From contig JABABI010000080.1 of assembly GCA_014238335.1 (NCBI GenBank), positions 1 through 32,934 on the forward strand: a DNA stretch of 32,934 nucleotides, written 5' to 3'. The position numbers were made by a program, and so were the translations under genes. Shown piece after piece: positions 1 through 9,503 of the stretch. Each line of letters starts with the position of its first letter. Positions within the stretch are counted from its first letter, which is position 1. Below the pieces are notes generated by a model. That model did not search any database. It saw nothing but the letters and a program-made list of their open reading frames with translations, and was not told where the DNA came from. Source of the DNA: Fuerstiella sp. (GTDB taxonomy: Bacteria > Planctomycetota > Planctomycetia > Planctomycetales > Planctomycetaceae).

Positions 1-2
1 CT

Positions 3-851
3 GACCCCGTGTACCCGGTGTATGTCGACACGAATGTGATGGCCGGGCACACGGGCGACGCTGATGAAAACGGGCAATATGCAGGTCTGGTCTACCTTCC
101 TGTGACTGCCGAAAACGGTTTTGTTGCGGAACTTCCTGACGAACCGGTCGATATCATCTACTTATGCTACCCCAATAATCCTACAGGCACGGTTGCGACA
201 AAAAAGACGCTGCAGAAGTGGGTCGACTATGCCCGCGCGAACGGCAGTCTCATCATGTTTGATGCGGCTTATGAGGCGTTTATTTCTGACGATTCGATCC
301 CACATTCCATCTACGAGATTGAAGGAGCGCGGGAGGTTGCGATTGAATTTCGGAGCTTCAGTAAGAATGTTGGATTCACCGGTGTTCGATGTGCCTTCAC
401 GGTCGTTCCGAAAGACCTGACATTCACGGCTTCGTGTGGCACCAAAGTGACGCTGCACCAAATGTGGAATCGTCGCCAGTCCACCAAGTTTAACGGTGCT
501 TCGTTCATCGTGCAGAAAGGTGCTGCCGCTGCGTACAGCCCCGACGGTCGGCAGCAAATGAAGGGACTGATCGATTTCTACATGACGAACGCACGTCTAC
601 TGAAGGAAGGTCTCGAAGCTGTCGGCATCGCGGTATACGGCGGCGAAAATGCCCCATACGTTTGGCTCAAAACACCGAACAATCTGAGCAGCTGGGACTT
701 TTTTGACCTATTACTGAACAAAGGTCACCTGGTCGGCACGCCGGGCAGTGGCTTCGGCGCCTCGGGCGAGGGCTACTTCCGCCTTAGTGCATTCAATAGC
801 CGAGAAAACGTTGAGACTGCGATCGAGCGTTTCAGATCAACCATCGACTGA
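3..851 (+). CDS. dapL: LL-diaminopimelate aminotransferase, C-terminal part (5' end outside window)
   Basis: A PLP-dependent class I/II aminotransferase that converts tetrahydrodipicolinate and glutamate to LL-2,6-diaminopimelate in one step, for lysine and peptidoglycan synthesis in the cytoplasm. The frame is open from base 3 (DPVYPVYVD), so the true start lies upstream; about 282 of the usual ~410 residues are present. Visible motifs are the substrate-side YPNNPTG segment, the FDAAYEAF segment with the conserved Asp and Tyr that contact PLP, and SFSKNVGFTGVR, which carries the PLP-binding lysine and a following arginine. The C-terminal small domain (LVGTPGSGFG...GYFRLSAF) is complete. DapL is the usual lysine route in planctomycetes. 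Family assignment is firm; its operon partners cannot be seen. Confidence 0.95.
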   Translation, partial: DPVYPVYVDTNVMAGHTGDADENGQYAGLVYLPVTAENGFVAELPDEPVDIIYLCYPNNPTGTVATKKTLQKWVDYARANGSLIMFDAAYEAFISDDSIPHSIYEIEGAREVAIEFRSFSKNVGFTGVRCAFTVVPKDLTFTASCGTKVTLHQMWNRRQSTKFNGASFIVQKGAAAAYSPDGRQQMKGLIDFYMTNARLLKEGLEAVGIAVYGGENAPYVWLKTPNNLSSWDFFDLLLNKGHLVGTPGSGFGASGEGYFRLSAFNSRENVETAIERFRSTID

Positions 852-983
852 TCTTGCGGAATCCACACGAAGAATCGTCGTTTGCGCCCCGCACACCCCG
901 GGTCCTGTGGCGTTTTGCGTTGACGAACCCTACGCCGGCCCGGTCTAATAGGTGTTCGCATCCTTTTGTTGTGGTGGACAGCG

Positions 984-1361
984 ATGGTGGATTCTGGGGA
1001 AATTGAAAATCTTCCGTTAGGGGATCGTCTCAAGAAGGCAGATCACCTCGCCCGGGAATTGAGTGAACATCTGCGACAGGCCTACCTGCCGAAACTGTTG
1101 GATCTGCGCGGAGCCGCCAAGGTCTACGACGCCGATGAAGTCAGCGATCAACAGATCCTGGACCACACGCTCGCGGTTCTGCAGGCGGAAGAATTCACGG
1201 CTGAACTATACGCCAGACTCCGGCTTTACCTGGACAGCATCAGAACAGAAATGAGTCCTCTGCTGTTTACTGATGAGCCCTCAGCGGCCGCTGCACGTCC
1301 GGCACCGGAAGTAGACGTCGAAGATGTGATCGACGGTTCCGGAAAGCCGGGCCATGAATAA
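984..1361 (+). CDS. Small hypothetical protein
   Basis: I do not recognise this 125-residue protein. The ATG at 984 follows a GGTGG a few bases upstream; a TTG at 966 would add six residues and is less likely. The product has no signal peptide or membrane segment. It is mostly predicted helix, rich in Leu, Glu, Arg and Ala (residues ~10-95), with a low-complexity acidic, Ala/Pro-rich tail (SAAAARPAPEVDVEDV). The frame has a strong third-position GC bias and no competing frame looks better. It sits 132 bases after dapL on the same strand, so co-transcription is possible but not shown. Likely a lineage-specific cytoplasmic protein. Confidence 0.6.
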   Translation: MVDSGEIENLPLGDRLKKADHLARELSEHLRQAYLPKLLDLRGAAKVYDADEVSDQQILDHTLAVLQAEEFTAELYARLRLYLDSIRTEMSPLLFTDEPSAAAARPAPEVDVEDVIDGSGKPGHE

Positions 1362-1556
1362 GATTCAGCGAGCACCTGCACGTCGCCCCGTCTGAACGAT
1401 ACACTGCAGAATCTTCGCCGACCACGAACCCGGCAGAGCAATCGATCAGCTCTGCAGTCATTTGAATCACGCGACGACGGTCGCCATGCTACAGCGACGA
1501 CCAAAAATTACGCCTGTCGATATAACCATCATTTTTTTCAAAAGGACACATTCAAT

Positions 1557-2231
1557 ATGCTTCGTGACGCCTTCCAATCATTCATTGTCACGTGTGGCCT
1601 GATAGCCGTTGTCGTTCCGGGGCTGGCCACGGCGGAAGACGGTTGGAAGAGCCTGTTTGACGGCAGCACGCTGAACGGGTGGACGCGCGCAGCCAGAGGA
1701 GTTGCCGAGTATGACGTCCGCGATCGAGCCATTCATGGCGTGACTGTCGAAGGCAGCGAGAATACGTTCCTTGCATCCGAACAAGAATTCGGTGATTTTG
1801 AATTGGAGTTTGAGGTCAAGGTTCACAACCAGCTTAATTCTGGAGTCCAGATTCGATCGCGCGAACAGACGAAGGACGACGGCAAGGAGGGGCGTTTCTT
1901 CGGACCTCAGGTTGAAATCGAGGCGAGTCCGGGACAGGCCGGTTATGTGTACGGCGAAGCCACAGGACTCGGCTGGCTGTCGGCAGCGCCAAAAGACAAG
2001 AAACACTCACACAACCACATCAGGAACGACGAGTGGAACAAATACCGCGTGGTTGCAATGGGTCCGCGTATTCAAACCTGGATCAATGGGCAGAAGGTCG
2101 CAGATCTGACACACGCCGGCATCTACAAGACTCACCCGAAAGGGAAAATCGGCCTGCAGGTTCACGGGATCAAACGCGGAACCGGCCCGTTTGACGTTTC
2201 CTGGCGGAACATCCGTATCAAAGAACTTTGA
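1557..2231 (+). CDS. Secreted DUF1080 (3-keto-disaccharide hydrolase-like) domain protein
   Basis: A 224-residue secreted protein made of one DUF1080 domain. The family has a concanavalin-like beta-sandwich fold, some members cleave 3-keto-glycosides, and it is greatly expanded in planctomycetes. Residues 1-26 form a signal peptide ending in ATA before EDGW. The domain opens with the hallmark WKSLFDGSTLNGW and continues through FGDFELEFEVKV, NSGVQIRS, GPQVEIE, WNKYRVVAMG and IGLQVHG to the final WRNIRIKEL, so it is full length. The ATG is preceded by AAAGGA at a good distance. It faces the minus-strand TIGR03545 gene; the 151-base convergent spacer holds a perfect TAACCGCGGTTA palindrome (2304-2315). 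Substrate cannot be told. Confidence 0.9.
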   Translation: MLRDAFQSFIVTCGLIAVVVPGLATAEDGWKSLFDGSTLNGWTRAARGVAEYDVRDRAIHGVTVEGSENTFLASEQEFGDFELEFEVKVHNQLNSGVQIRSREQTKDDGKEGRFFGPQVEIEASPGQAGYVYGEATGLGWLSAAPKDKKHSHNHIRNDEWNKYRVVAMGPRIQTWINGQKVADLTHAGIYKTHPKGKIGLQVHGIKRGTGPFDVSWRNIRIKEL

Positions 2232-2303
2232 GCCGGATCTTCGACGATGGCGCCATTGCCTGGCAGGCTGTCTTGGTCCCTGCAACAGAGAGCCGCAAGG
2301 CGC

Positions 2304-2315
2304 TAACCGCGGTTA
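2304..2315. repeat. Perfect 12-bp palindrome in a convergent spacer
   Basis: TAACCGCGGTTA is perfectly self-complementary and lies between the converging DUF1080 and TIGR03545 genes. It is followed by AAAAAC, not a T-run, so it is a weak candidate for a terminator; it could equally be a protein site or chance. Confidence 0.3.
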
Positions 2316-2382
2316 AAAACACGCCAATAAACGGCGGCTGGCGCCGTGCCGTTCACAAGAACAAACGTATCCGGACAGCCTG

Positions 2383-4272
2383 CTAGCGAAATAACTTTTT
2401 TCGAAGGCCCGGTAGAGCCTCTTGGAACGCCTTGCCTGGATCATTCAGGCCGTCCAGCACCGTGTTGGTCTTCTGCATGACTTTGTCGGACTGCTGCTGA
2501 TCTTTTGTGGACAGAATACCGGACTCAGAAACAGTTCGAAAAACAACATTGGGATCGGCCTTGCCTGATTTCAATGCGACCGCCACCTGACGAATTTGCT
2601 CCAATCCTTCCAGCACACGGGTGTTATCCGCCAGCAGTTGCTCGTGGCGTCCGCCAAACGTCGTTGCCAGCTTTTGGCGCTGTTCGTTCACGTACCCACT
2701 GACTTTGTCGGCCAGTAAGCTCTGCAACTGAGGCAGGTAATGCGCAAACGCTGTGTCAAAGCCGCTGGCAACCTGTTCACCCAGATCGGATGTAACACTG
2801 ACGTTTGGCTTCCGCAGCGGCCCGTCCAGCTGAATCGTTGCGTTCACCTGTCGAATGCCAGCCAGCGTCTGTTGTGCAGCACCGGCCAGGCCGGCAGCCA
2901 ATTCATTCTTCACACGAAACTCAGGACTGCCGAAATCGGACGAAACCGTGATTTGTCCCTGCACCTGATTCTCAACCAGCGTCATTCGGGCCATCCAGTG
3001 CAGGTTGCTGAGCCTGGCTGTCAGATGGTCACCGTCCGGCTTACCTGCCGAAAGCTGTTGCTCTGTGCTGTCGGTATATTCGGCCGCCAGGTCTGTCCGG
3101 CTGACTTCTTTCGTCGCATCGTGCTGCACGATCAATTCGAAGGGGCTTTCGCCTGACGTGTTCGCCCGCAGCAGAGTTGGTTTGTCCAGAATCCGTGGAT
3201 CACTTGTAACGTCGCTTAACACAGCCTCAAACGGAGTTAGTACGCTGCCGATCATCAGCTCACCGCTGATCAGCATTTTTCGGCACAGCATTTTGGGTGT
3301 GGGATCGAAGATTGCAAATTCAAAGTCTCGCCCACGGTGCCGCTCCGGCGGTGCCGGCTTCCTGAGATTTTCCTGATAGCTGCGGGCAGTTTTCAGCCAG
3401 GCAAGAACCTGGTGGAGCTGAAGATACATCTGGTCACCGATCAGAGACTCGGAAATCCGACGAGGGTCAGGCTTCAGCAATTGAATCCTGTGCACTACCT
3501 GCTGCTGATCGTTTTTTCCGGCCTGATCGAGTCGAGCAAAATCCCTTCTCACTTCCGGCACGATCGCCCGCATCTGATTCCGCATCAGACGAGTTTCACG
3601 CATCAGCAAATCCGCGTGCTGAGCCAGTTGAAGATAGAGTTCAATCCGCTGCAGAGTGTCCGCCTTCTTTGCTCGATCCATCTGCTCGCGAATTGATTTT
3701 GCCTGCTGTCTCTTTTCGTCAAGTGATCCATTCATTTGCGTGAAGCGTTGATCCCATTTCACGTACAACTGATTGCCCAGCCGGTATGACTCCAGCACGT
3801 TCGGATCAAGCTGGCCCTTCGCCTGTTCAGTGAAGTTCTTCAGCCATTCGTCACCAGCGCTCTTCAGCTTCTCTGTGAGCCATGAGGGTGCTTCCGGTTC
3901 GTTACTCAGCGGTACGACTTCCAGCTGACCGTTGTCATTTCGAGATGTTCCAAAACGCACACCAGTCACCGACGCTTCCTCGACGACGTACGACTTGCGC
4001 AGCAGCGGCGCGCCAGCGAGATTGAATTTCATGCTGTCAAACTGCAGCATGTTCAAGCCGCGATTGCGATAGCTTGCCAGCGCGGCGGCATCGATGGAGA
4101 AACGCGGCGGAAAAAATTCCGTGCGAACGGAACGGATGTCCACCTTCGCTCCTGTGACCGCCTGCAGGGAATGAATGGCAGAATAGCGCAGCAGCGGATC
4201 GAATCCGAATGCCATGAATGCCCAGATCAAGGCGACGATAATCAAACGCGGTATTACATAAGTCCAACGCAT
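2383..4272 (-). CDS. TIGR03545-family membrane-anchored protein
   Basis: A 629-residue protein matching, from memory of the family, the conserved hypothetical family TIGR03545. I chose the ATG at 4272 (MRWTYVIPRL) because GGAGGTG sits just before it; an upstream TTG at 4290 is poorer. Residues ~5-27 form one hydrophobic N-terminal helix (signal anchor). A region rich in short beta stretches follows (VDIRSVRTEF, SVTGVRFG), reminiscent of AsmA/TamB-type envelope proteins, then a long charged helical stretch (~150-260) rich in Gln, Lys, Arg and Glu, and a second beta-rich part (~290-500), with a helical C-terminus. It lies 64 bases downstream of the TIGR03546 gene on the same strand. Function is unknown; an envelope role is inferred from the anchor and beta-rich character. 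Confidence 0.85.
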   Translation of the reverse strand: MRWTYVIPRLIIVALIWAFMAFGFDPLLRYSAIHSLQAVTGAKVDIRSVRTEFFPPRFSIDAAALASYRNRGLNMLQFDSMKFNLAGAPLLRKSYVVEEASVTGVRFGTSRNDNGQLEVVPLSNEPEAPSWLTEKLKSAGDEWLKNFTEQAKGQLDPNVLESYRLGNQLYVKWDQRFTQMNGSLDEKRQQAKSIREQMDRAKKADTLQRIELYLQLAQHADLLMRETRLMRNQMRAIVPEVRRDFARLDQAGKNDQQQVVHRIQLLKPDPRRISESLIGDQMYLQLHQVLAWLKTARSYQENLRKPAPPERHRGRDFEFAIFDPTPKMLCRKMLISGELMIGSVLTPFEAVLSDVTSDPRILDKPTLLRANTSGESPFELIVQHDATKEVSRTDLAAEYTDSTEQQLSAGKPDGDHLTARLSNLHWMARMTLVENQVQGQITVSSDFGSPEFRVKNELAAGLAGAAQQTLAGIRQVNATIQLDGPLRKPNVSVTSDLGEQVASGFDTAFAHYLPQLQSLLADKVSGYVNEQRQKLATTFGGRHEQLLADNTRVLEGLEQIRQVAVALKSGKADPNVVFRTVSESGILSTKDQQQSDKVMQKTNTVLDGLNDPGKAFQEALPGLRKKLFR

Positions 4273-4336
4273 GTGCACCTCCGTGTGCAACTTCTGAACA
4301 GCTCCGACATCGTATTCCGTTGACTCTTACTCAGTT

Positions 4337-4849
4337 TCATTCAGTCTTGCTCAGTCCGTTAGCCCATTCCACTCCCATTAGAAGACGAGTCAGCCAGAAT
4401 CGTTTCGCCCAGACGGTCAGTTTTTCCGAGTACTTTTCAAAGACAGGTCGGGAGAGTCGGTACGCCGGGTACAGGGCGGCGACGCCGACAATAAAACTGC
4501 CCAGCACAATGGAATTATTGAACGCTGTCCATGGCATGACGGGTGTGTTGTAGAGTTCCGTCCAGACACTGGTCAGTGACGGGTGAGCCAGTAGCCAGGT
4601 GCCAATCTGATGTGACAGCGGGTCGAAGAACGGAGAGATGAAGCTCACCACAAGAATTGTGGCCGCGGCGATCCCCAGATTCGCTCGTGACGCCGCAAGA
4701 ATCATTCCCAGCACCAGGGCCAGCAGGTTTCCTTTCGGCACAAAACCGATCAACACACCCAGCGCAAAGCCCAGGGCGAGTTGTCCGGGGGTCGATTCGG
4801 CGACAAGTGCCTTGCAGAATAGCCGAATTGGTCTCACGATCAGAAACAC
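4337..4849 (-). CDS. TIGR03546 / DUF2062-like integral membrane protein
   Basis: A 170-residue membrane protein with GTG start at 4849, preceded by GGGAG. It has a hydrophobic helical core: LALGFALGVLIGFVPKGNLLALVLGMILAA, then ANLGIAAATILVVSFI, and a further segment near IVLGSFIVGVAALYPAY. The PGQLALGFALGVLIGFVPKGN stretch resembles the DUF2062 signature in which a small helical hairpin precedes a Pro-Lys turn. It precedes the TIGR03545 gene in a two-gene operon. These two families are known to me as habitual neighbours, which supports both calls. Biochemical role unknown. Confidence 0.82.
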   Translation of the reverse strand: MFLIVRPIRLFCKALVAESTPGQLALGFALGVLIGFVPKGNLLALVLGMILAASRANLGIAAATILVVSFISPFFDPLSHQIGTWLLAHPSLTSVWTELYNTPVMPWTAFNNSIVLGSFIVGVAALYPAYRLSRPVFEKYSEKLTVWAKRFWLTRLLMGVEWANGLSKTE

Positions 4850-5217
4850 TGTGGTGTTCTCCCGCTGCTGTTAACCTGCTGCGTAGCTCAACCCCTCGTC
4901 GAGGTGTTTGCGAGCGTCCGGCAACCGAAAGATTGGTGCATGCAGGCACGCGGTCAGTGACTTTCGCGGTGCAGCAGGGCCTCGTCAATATCCGAAGCCC
5001 CTCCACAGCTCACGATGATAAACGCGGAAACGCTGACGCGGTCTTGAACGGCACACGAGACTGCAGACGAAAGACAACGGCAGATTCCGCCGGTGAATTG
5101 CAGCGTGTCGTGATCAGACCGCCGCGCAACACGCGACGGAGAGATCAGACCCGGCTGCCTCAAAAAAATCCAGACACCCGAACAGCCAACTGCAAAACAC
5201 TTCTGAAACCTGCATAG
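4850..5217. other. Intergenic stretch with no supported gene
   Basis: This lies between the start of the TIGR03546 gene and the end of the giant PQQ gene, both on the minus strand. Open frames here lack signal peptides, motifs and ribosome binding sites and mostly extend into the neighbouring genes in the wrong frame. It presumably holds the promoter of the TIGR03546/03545 pair, but I see no convincing -35/-10 pair or intrinsic terminator. Confidence 0.5.
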
Positions 5218-8200
5218 TTACTCGTCGCGTAACACTTTCACTGCGTTCAGTAACGGGGTGCCCTGCTTTGACACCAACGCGATGGTGAGGTCGCCTGTGA
5301 CCTGCACGTCCTTGACTTCATGGATAACCGCAGCGGCTGCGTTGGCGTCAGTTCCTGCAAGAGTGACGTCAGTCAGAACCGTTTCACCATTAAGCTGAAC
5401 ATCGAAGGTCGCTCCCTGGTCTGCCGCTCGAACATCAGCAAAATGCAGTTGAACAGAGAACGTGGCCGGCGCGTCGTCTTTGCCCAGCAGTGGCAGAGTC
5501 AATTGCTTCAGCCCGTTTGCCCATGACGTGTACAACCACGGGGCCTGAGCATCACCAAGTTCGCTCGCGTTTTCGTTAACGCTTTGGTATCCGCCGTTGC
5601 TGGCGAACTGCGGCTTCAAATCCAGTTTCACGTCCAGTGACGTTTCCTGATACGCCTTGTACCGAGGGTATGACAACCACACCGTCCCGTGAGCATCCTT
5701 GCGATCGCCGGGGGCTCCCAGATTCAGGGCCAAATGGCGGACGGGAGTCTTTGTGCCCACGGAACTGTAAATCGCCCATGGCCGCCGCGCTTCACGCGGT
5801 TCCAGTACGATGGTGGACGCAATGGAAAACAAACACACACAGCCGGCGCTGGCTTCGGGAATCATCACCAGCCCGTTGGCTGGCACGGCGTTGATCCAGC
5901 AACCCAGACGATGACCGGCGAAGTGCCGCACACCAGCGTCCTGTTCCAAATCCATAAAACCGGTGAAGCCGGACCGAAACATGATCATCCCGGAATCCGC
6001 CCCCGTCAGCATGCCGCAGTGATGACCGGTCCGCATCATCGACCAGGGAACGTCCTCACCGGTAATGGGGTGTTTGCGAGTCTGCTGCTCACCGGTCTGC
6101 AGATCGTAAATCCACGGTTCAGCCAGAACTTTTTCACCGACGATGATCGGACGGTGTCGATAGTTCGCGTCTTTGCTCCATAGCTTGTAGCCATCGTCGG
6201 CAGACAGAGCCACCAGACGCCTGCGAGCAAATTCACCGGCGACGAACTGCTTCCAGTAATGGCCGTTGGCGTTGGCTCCACCCAGAATCAATGTGTTGTT
6301 CTGATACATCAGCGTCAGCATTCCGCCTCCGATGCCGATCTCGCTGCAGTCGGTAACATCGACAGGGTGAGCCCAGAGCTGTTTGCCGGATCGCGAATCG
6401 ATTCCCACAGCGCGACGCAGGTCAGCCGTCTTCAATCGGTCTTCCGCGATCTCACGTTCTTTGCCTTCCAGACCTTCCAGCGCCGTCTTGTCCTGTTGCA
6501 GGATCTCAGCGCGCTGTTCGCTGGTGATTGTGCTGTCGATGAAGAACACACGTTTCGGGCCAATCGCGATTGTCCGATGCGAAATACTTTGCCCCTGATA
6601 ATCCCAGATGTGTTTTCCAGTCGTCAGATCGATGGCAAAAATGCCATCTGTGGCATCCTTCGTTCTGCGTCCGCGGCGACGATTGCGGGCATCAATATCT
6701 TCCATGACCGTCGCCGTACCAAACAACAGATCATCCTGCACAGCAACATACGCCCACTGATGCTTGCCATCGTCACGAGAGGCTGGCAGACGATGCACGC
6801 GTACCGCCTTACCGGTGGCGGCATCCACTTCGAAACATTCCTCTCCGACAAAGTGGTACAACCGATCTTCCGTTGCGGCAAGATTGCCGGGGCTGACGTT
6901 CATGAACACGCCCGTGCGGATGGCGTTTGGATTGTCATAGTTCCACAGGAACAGCCCGTTATAAGCGTCGTAGGCGCGAATGTTCGTTTCACCCTGCACG
7001 AACAACCGACCACCAATTGCCAGCGGGCCGACGGCCCCGTCGTGCCGATTGACCATATCCCCGATGCCGGGGTCACCGTACCACAAGATGCCCAGGCCGC
7101 CTTTGACTCGCAGATCGTCGCTGACTGCCGTGTTTCCCGGGTTGCCGTACTGATGTGACCAGCCTCCGGCTCCGGGCAGCATTCCTCGAGACAGCGTGGA
7201 CCAGCCGTCGGCAGTGTTCTGAGTGACCTCCGGGGTCGTCAGACTCTTGGCCTGCCCCGCTTTTGCAACAGCAGCTGTGGCGGTAGCAGCGTCGACCTGC
7301 CCGGGTTGCCCGAAACACATGATCCCACCGGCTGGTTTCAGGTGCCGGACCACCAGCGCCGGATCTGTGGAGGACTCGCCCGTCTTCACAAACCGATCGC
7401 TGACGATCAGATTGGCAAAGTAGTTTGAGTACGGAATATCGGCCACGTCAAATTGGTGCACGGTGACTCGACTGCCATAGACGCCTGCCGCGGACAGATT
7501 CGCTCGCGCCTTAGCAACTTTCGCGGGGTCTGATTCGACGACATAAACTTCCAACTCACTTTGCCTCGCGATTTCATACGCCAGCTGACCATCTTCACCA
7601 TCGATCACCAGACAGAATCCGCGATTCACGCCTGTCTGAGCGAGAATTTCCATTGCCGCCTGTTGGTAGGCTTCCGAAGTTGAAAAGTTCGACGCGACGT
7701 GCGGCGTGGATTCCGTGTTCTGTTTACTGGAGAATGTGTGAATACTGCCCTTATCGGTGGACACGATCAGATGACCGTCTGCAACCGCCAGCCCGCGTGC
7801 TCGACCGTCAACGGTGGTCTGCCAGACAATGTCGCCGCTGTCGGCTGAGTAGGCAGTGACTTTGTCGTCGCCGCCCAGGAACACTACATGCGGCGTGGCC
7901 AGCAGAGCTGCATCGTCCTGCGTGTCCTTTTGCCAGCTGACACCAACATCGGCTATCTTTCGAATGCCATCGTTGGCAGCGGCAATTTGTTTTCGGATTT
8001 CATCGGCCTTGACCTTGTCCTTTTCAGATCGCAGCTTGCGAGACAATGTGTAGATGTCCATTTCCAGTTTGTGTCGGATGCGGCTGTTGACGGCATAGTC
8101 AACTCGGTCAAGACGAGCCACAACCGTGCCGGTGGCTACGTACGCAGCATCACCGATGACGGACATCTGCCGACCGGCGAACCATCCGAAACCAACGTCG

Positions 8201-9132
8201 CCCTTATCCTGAGTCATCGCCAGCAGGTGATGCGGTCCTCCGGAATACAGCTGTCCATCGGCCAATAGAGCCTTCGTTCCGCCAACGACGCCACCTGCCG
8301 TTGACCGCCAACTATGCGTTCGTTTATGAACGAGCTTGCCCGTTTCGCGATCGAAAGCCGCCGGAAGAGTACGCCCCGACGGAACGAACAGCAGCTCGTC
8401 ACTGGCCAGTAAATATCCCTGAGGAGAAATTTCATTTCGCCCCGCATCACCGGCACTCAGGTTATCCTGTTTCCAGATTACCGCACCATCGTCTGCGTTC
8501 ACGGCATACAGATAGACGTCTTCGTGCGGAAATATCCCCGCACCAAAAAATGCGACACCGTCATCAACAAGAACTCCCGTTCGCACGGGCCACCGGGAAA
8601 TCATTTCGCCACGAGCCAGCAGCCAGTCCTCTTCGGGACCACCTCGGAACTGCCAGTGCAGCTTCCCGCTGGCAGCATCGACGCAGTACACGTGACCGTC
8701 ATCGGAACCGAAGTAGGCACGACCATTCGTAACGGTCGGCGCAAGCCGAATCGGAGCCCCGGCAAAGAACGTCCATTCCGTCGCACCGGTAGCGACGTCC
8801 AAACAATGCAACTGGTCGTCCGTCGCGCCAAAGAATAATTTGCCACCAACGACAACGGGATGAAAGACGTCGTCAAACTTGACACGGTGTCCCAGTTGCT
8901 TGCCTTCGATCTCACGGCCTTCGCCGCTGGACCAGGCCATTTCCGGTGGTGCCGGAGATTCGTATTTCCATGCGGCCCGCAGCGGGACACCGATGTCTTC
9001 ACTGCTGGCAGCCGTGCGACCGTTGTTGCCCCGATAGGTGGGCCAGTCGGCTGCCTGTGCGAATTCGTGCCCGACAGCAAACAACGAGATTAATACAGTA
9101 CTCATCAGACGGAGCGACGGGAACGACGGCAT
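5218..9132 (-). CDS. Giant secreted PQQ-type beta-propeller protein with methyltransferase-like insertion and malectin-like C-terminus
   Basis: A 1304-residue secreted protein. The ATG at 9132 was chosen because AAAGGA precedes it by six bases and a signal peptide follows directly, ending in AQAADWPTYRGN; longer frames add a non-homologous leader. Order of parts: propeller 1 (~30-470) with repeated blade motifs such as LHCLDVATGATEW, VYCVDAASGKLHW and VTAYSADSGDIVW, interrupted by a charged helical stretch (~350-395); a Rossmann-like segment (~485-620) with VIDGEDGQLAYEIA, VYVVESDP and FDVADIPY in the order seen in class I methyltransferases; propeller 2 (~655-1150) with FAIDLTTGKHIW and VALSADDGYKLW; and a beta-rich tail (~1165-1304) with FSVQLHFADV and FDVQLNGETVL like malectin-type carbohydrate-binding modules. 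Enzymatic activity is not established; propellers of this kind in planctomycetes usually do not bind PQQ. Confidence 0.88.
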   Translation of the reverse strand: MPSFPSLRLMSTVLISLFAVGHEFAQAADWPTYRGNNGRTAASSEDIGVPLRAAWKYESPAPPEMAWSSGEGREIEGKQLGHRVKFDDVFHPVVVGGKLFFGATDDQLHCLDVATGATEWTFFAGAPIRLAPTVTNGRAYFGSDDGHVYCVDAASGKLHWQFRGGPEEDWLLARGEMISRWPVRTGVLVDDGVAFFGAGIFPHEDVYLYAVNADDGAVIWKQDNLSAGDAGRNEISPQGYLLASDELLFVPSGRTLPAAFDRETGKLVHKRTHSWRSTAGGVVGGTKALLADGQLYSGGPHHLLAMTQDKGDVGFGWFAGRQMSVIGDAAYVATGTVVARLDRVDYAVNSRIRHKLEMDIYTLSRKLRSEKDKVKADEIRKQIAAANDGIRKIADVGVSWQKDTQDDAALLATPHVVFLGGDDKVTAYSADSGDIVWQTTVDGRARGLAVADGHLIVSTDKGSIHTFSSKQNTESTPHVASNFSTSEAYQQAAMEILAQTGVNRGFCLVIDGEDGQLAYEIARQSELEVYVVESDPAKVAKARANLSAAGVYGSRVTVHQFDVADIPYSNYFANLIVSDRFVKTGESSTDPALVVRHLKPAGGIMCFGQPGQVDAATATAAVAKAGQAKSLTTPEVTQNTADGWSTLSRGMLPGAGGWSHQYGNPGNTAVSDDLRVKGGLGILWYGDPGIGDMVNRHDGAVGPLAIGGRLFVQGETNIRAYDAYNGLFLWNYDNPNAIRTGVFMNVSPGNLAATEDRLYHFVGEECFEVDAATGKAVRVHRLPASRDDGKHQWAYVAVQDDLLFGTATVMEDIDARNRRRGRRTKDATDGIFAIDLTTGKHIWDYQGQSISHRTIAIGPKRVFFIDSTITSEQRAEILQQDKTALEGLEGKEREIAEDRLKTADLRRAVGIDSRSGKQLWAHPVDVTDCSEIGIGGGMLTLMYQNNTLILGGANANGHYWKQFVAGEFARRRLVALSADDGYKLWSKDANYRHRPIIVGEKVLAEPWIYDLQTGEQQTRKHPITGEDVPWSMMRTGHHCGMLTGADSGMIMFRSGFTGFMDLEQDAGVRHFAGHRLGCWINAVPANGLVMIPEASAGCVCLFSIASTIVLEPREARRPWAIYSSVGTKTPVRHLALNLGAPGDRKDAHGTVWLSYPRYKAYQETSLDVKLDLKPQFASNGGYQSVNENASELGDAQAPWLYTSWANGLKQLTLPLLGKDDAPATFSVQLHFADVRAADQGATFDVQLNGETVLTDVTLAGTDANAAAAVIHEVKDVQVTGDLTIALVSKQGTPLLNAVKVLRDE

Positions 9133-9503
9133 CTCGTTTCCTTTCATGGGAGGCGGGCAGGGCAGGGCGGAAGAATTAGAGCAGGCGAGCGGGTAGTCTG
9201 CAGAAGGTGTCTCGCCAGAACCACCGGCTAGCCGTGAAGTGGCTTTCACTGACAATAACACGAGGCGTTCGATGAAGACACCGTCACACCGTTTTTCCAC
9301 GGGTGCACCGGACGTTTTTCCCTGGCGGGCAGCGACCACGGGTTATTGGCAAATTCCAGCCAGTCGCGAAAACCATCGGCGCAACGCGGTTGAACGTCTC
9401 CACACATGGTCGTACACTGTGGTGGTTAGCCCTCTTTCTGTCCTGCCAATTGCGAAATGTTCGGCATTGCCGGCCACCCTTCGCAGCCATTGCGAGATCC
9501 GCC
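9133..9503. other. Divergent spacer between the giant PQQ gene and the ABC module
   Basis: This 371-base region separates genes transcribed away from each other, so it should hold at least two promoters. I see no well-spaced -35/-10 pair and no strong hairpin. An open plus frame runs from 9303 into the next gene, but its first ~67 codons read as basic, Cys/Arg-rich, non-protein-like sequence, so I place the real start at 9504. Confidence 0.4.

Noticed and set aside
4657..5217. Plus-strand open frame of 186 codons, half opposite the TIGR03546 gene
   Set aside because: Arg/Pro/Thr-rich composition, no start signal, and the first half is antisense to a supported gene.
6259..7158. Plus-strand open frame of 299 codons inside the giant PQQ gene
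   Set aside because: It lies antisense to clear propeller blades and shows no family motif, so it is a shadow.
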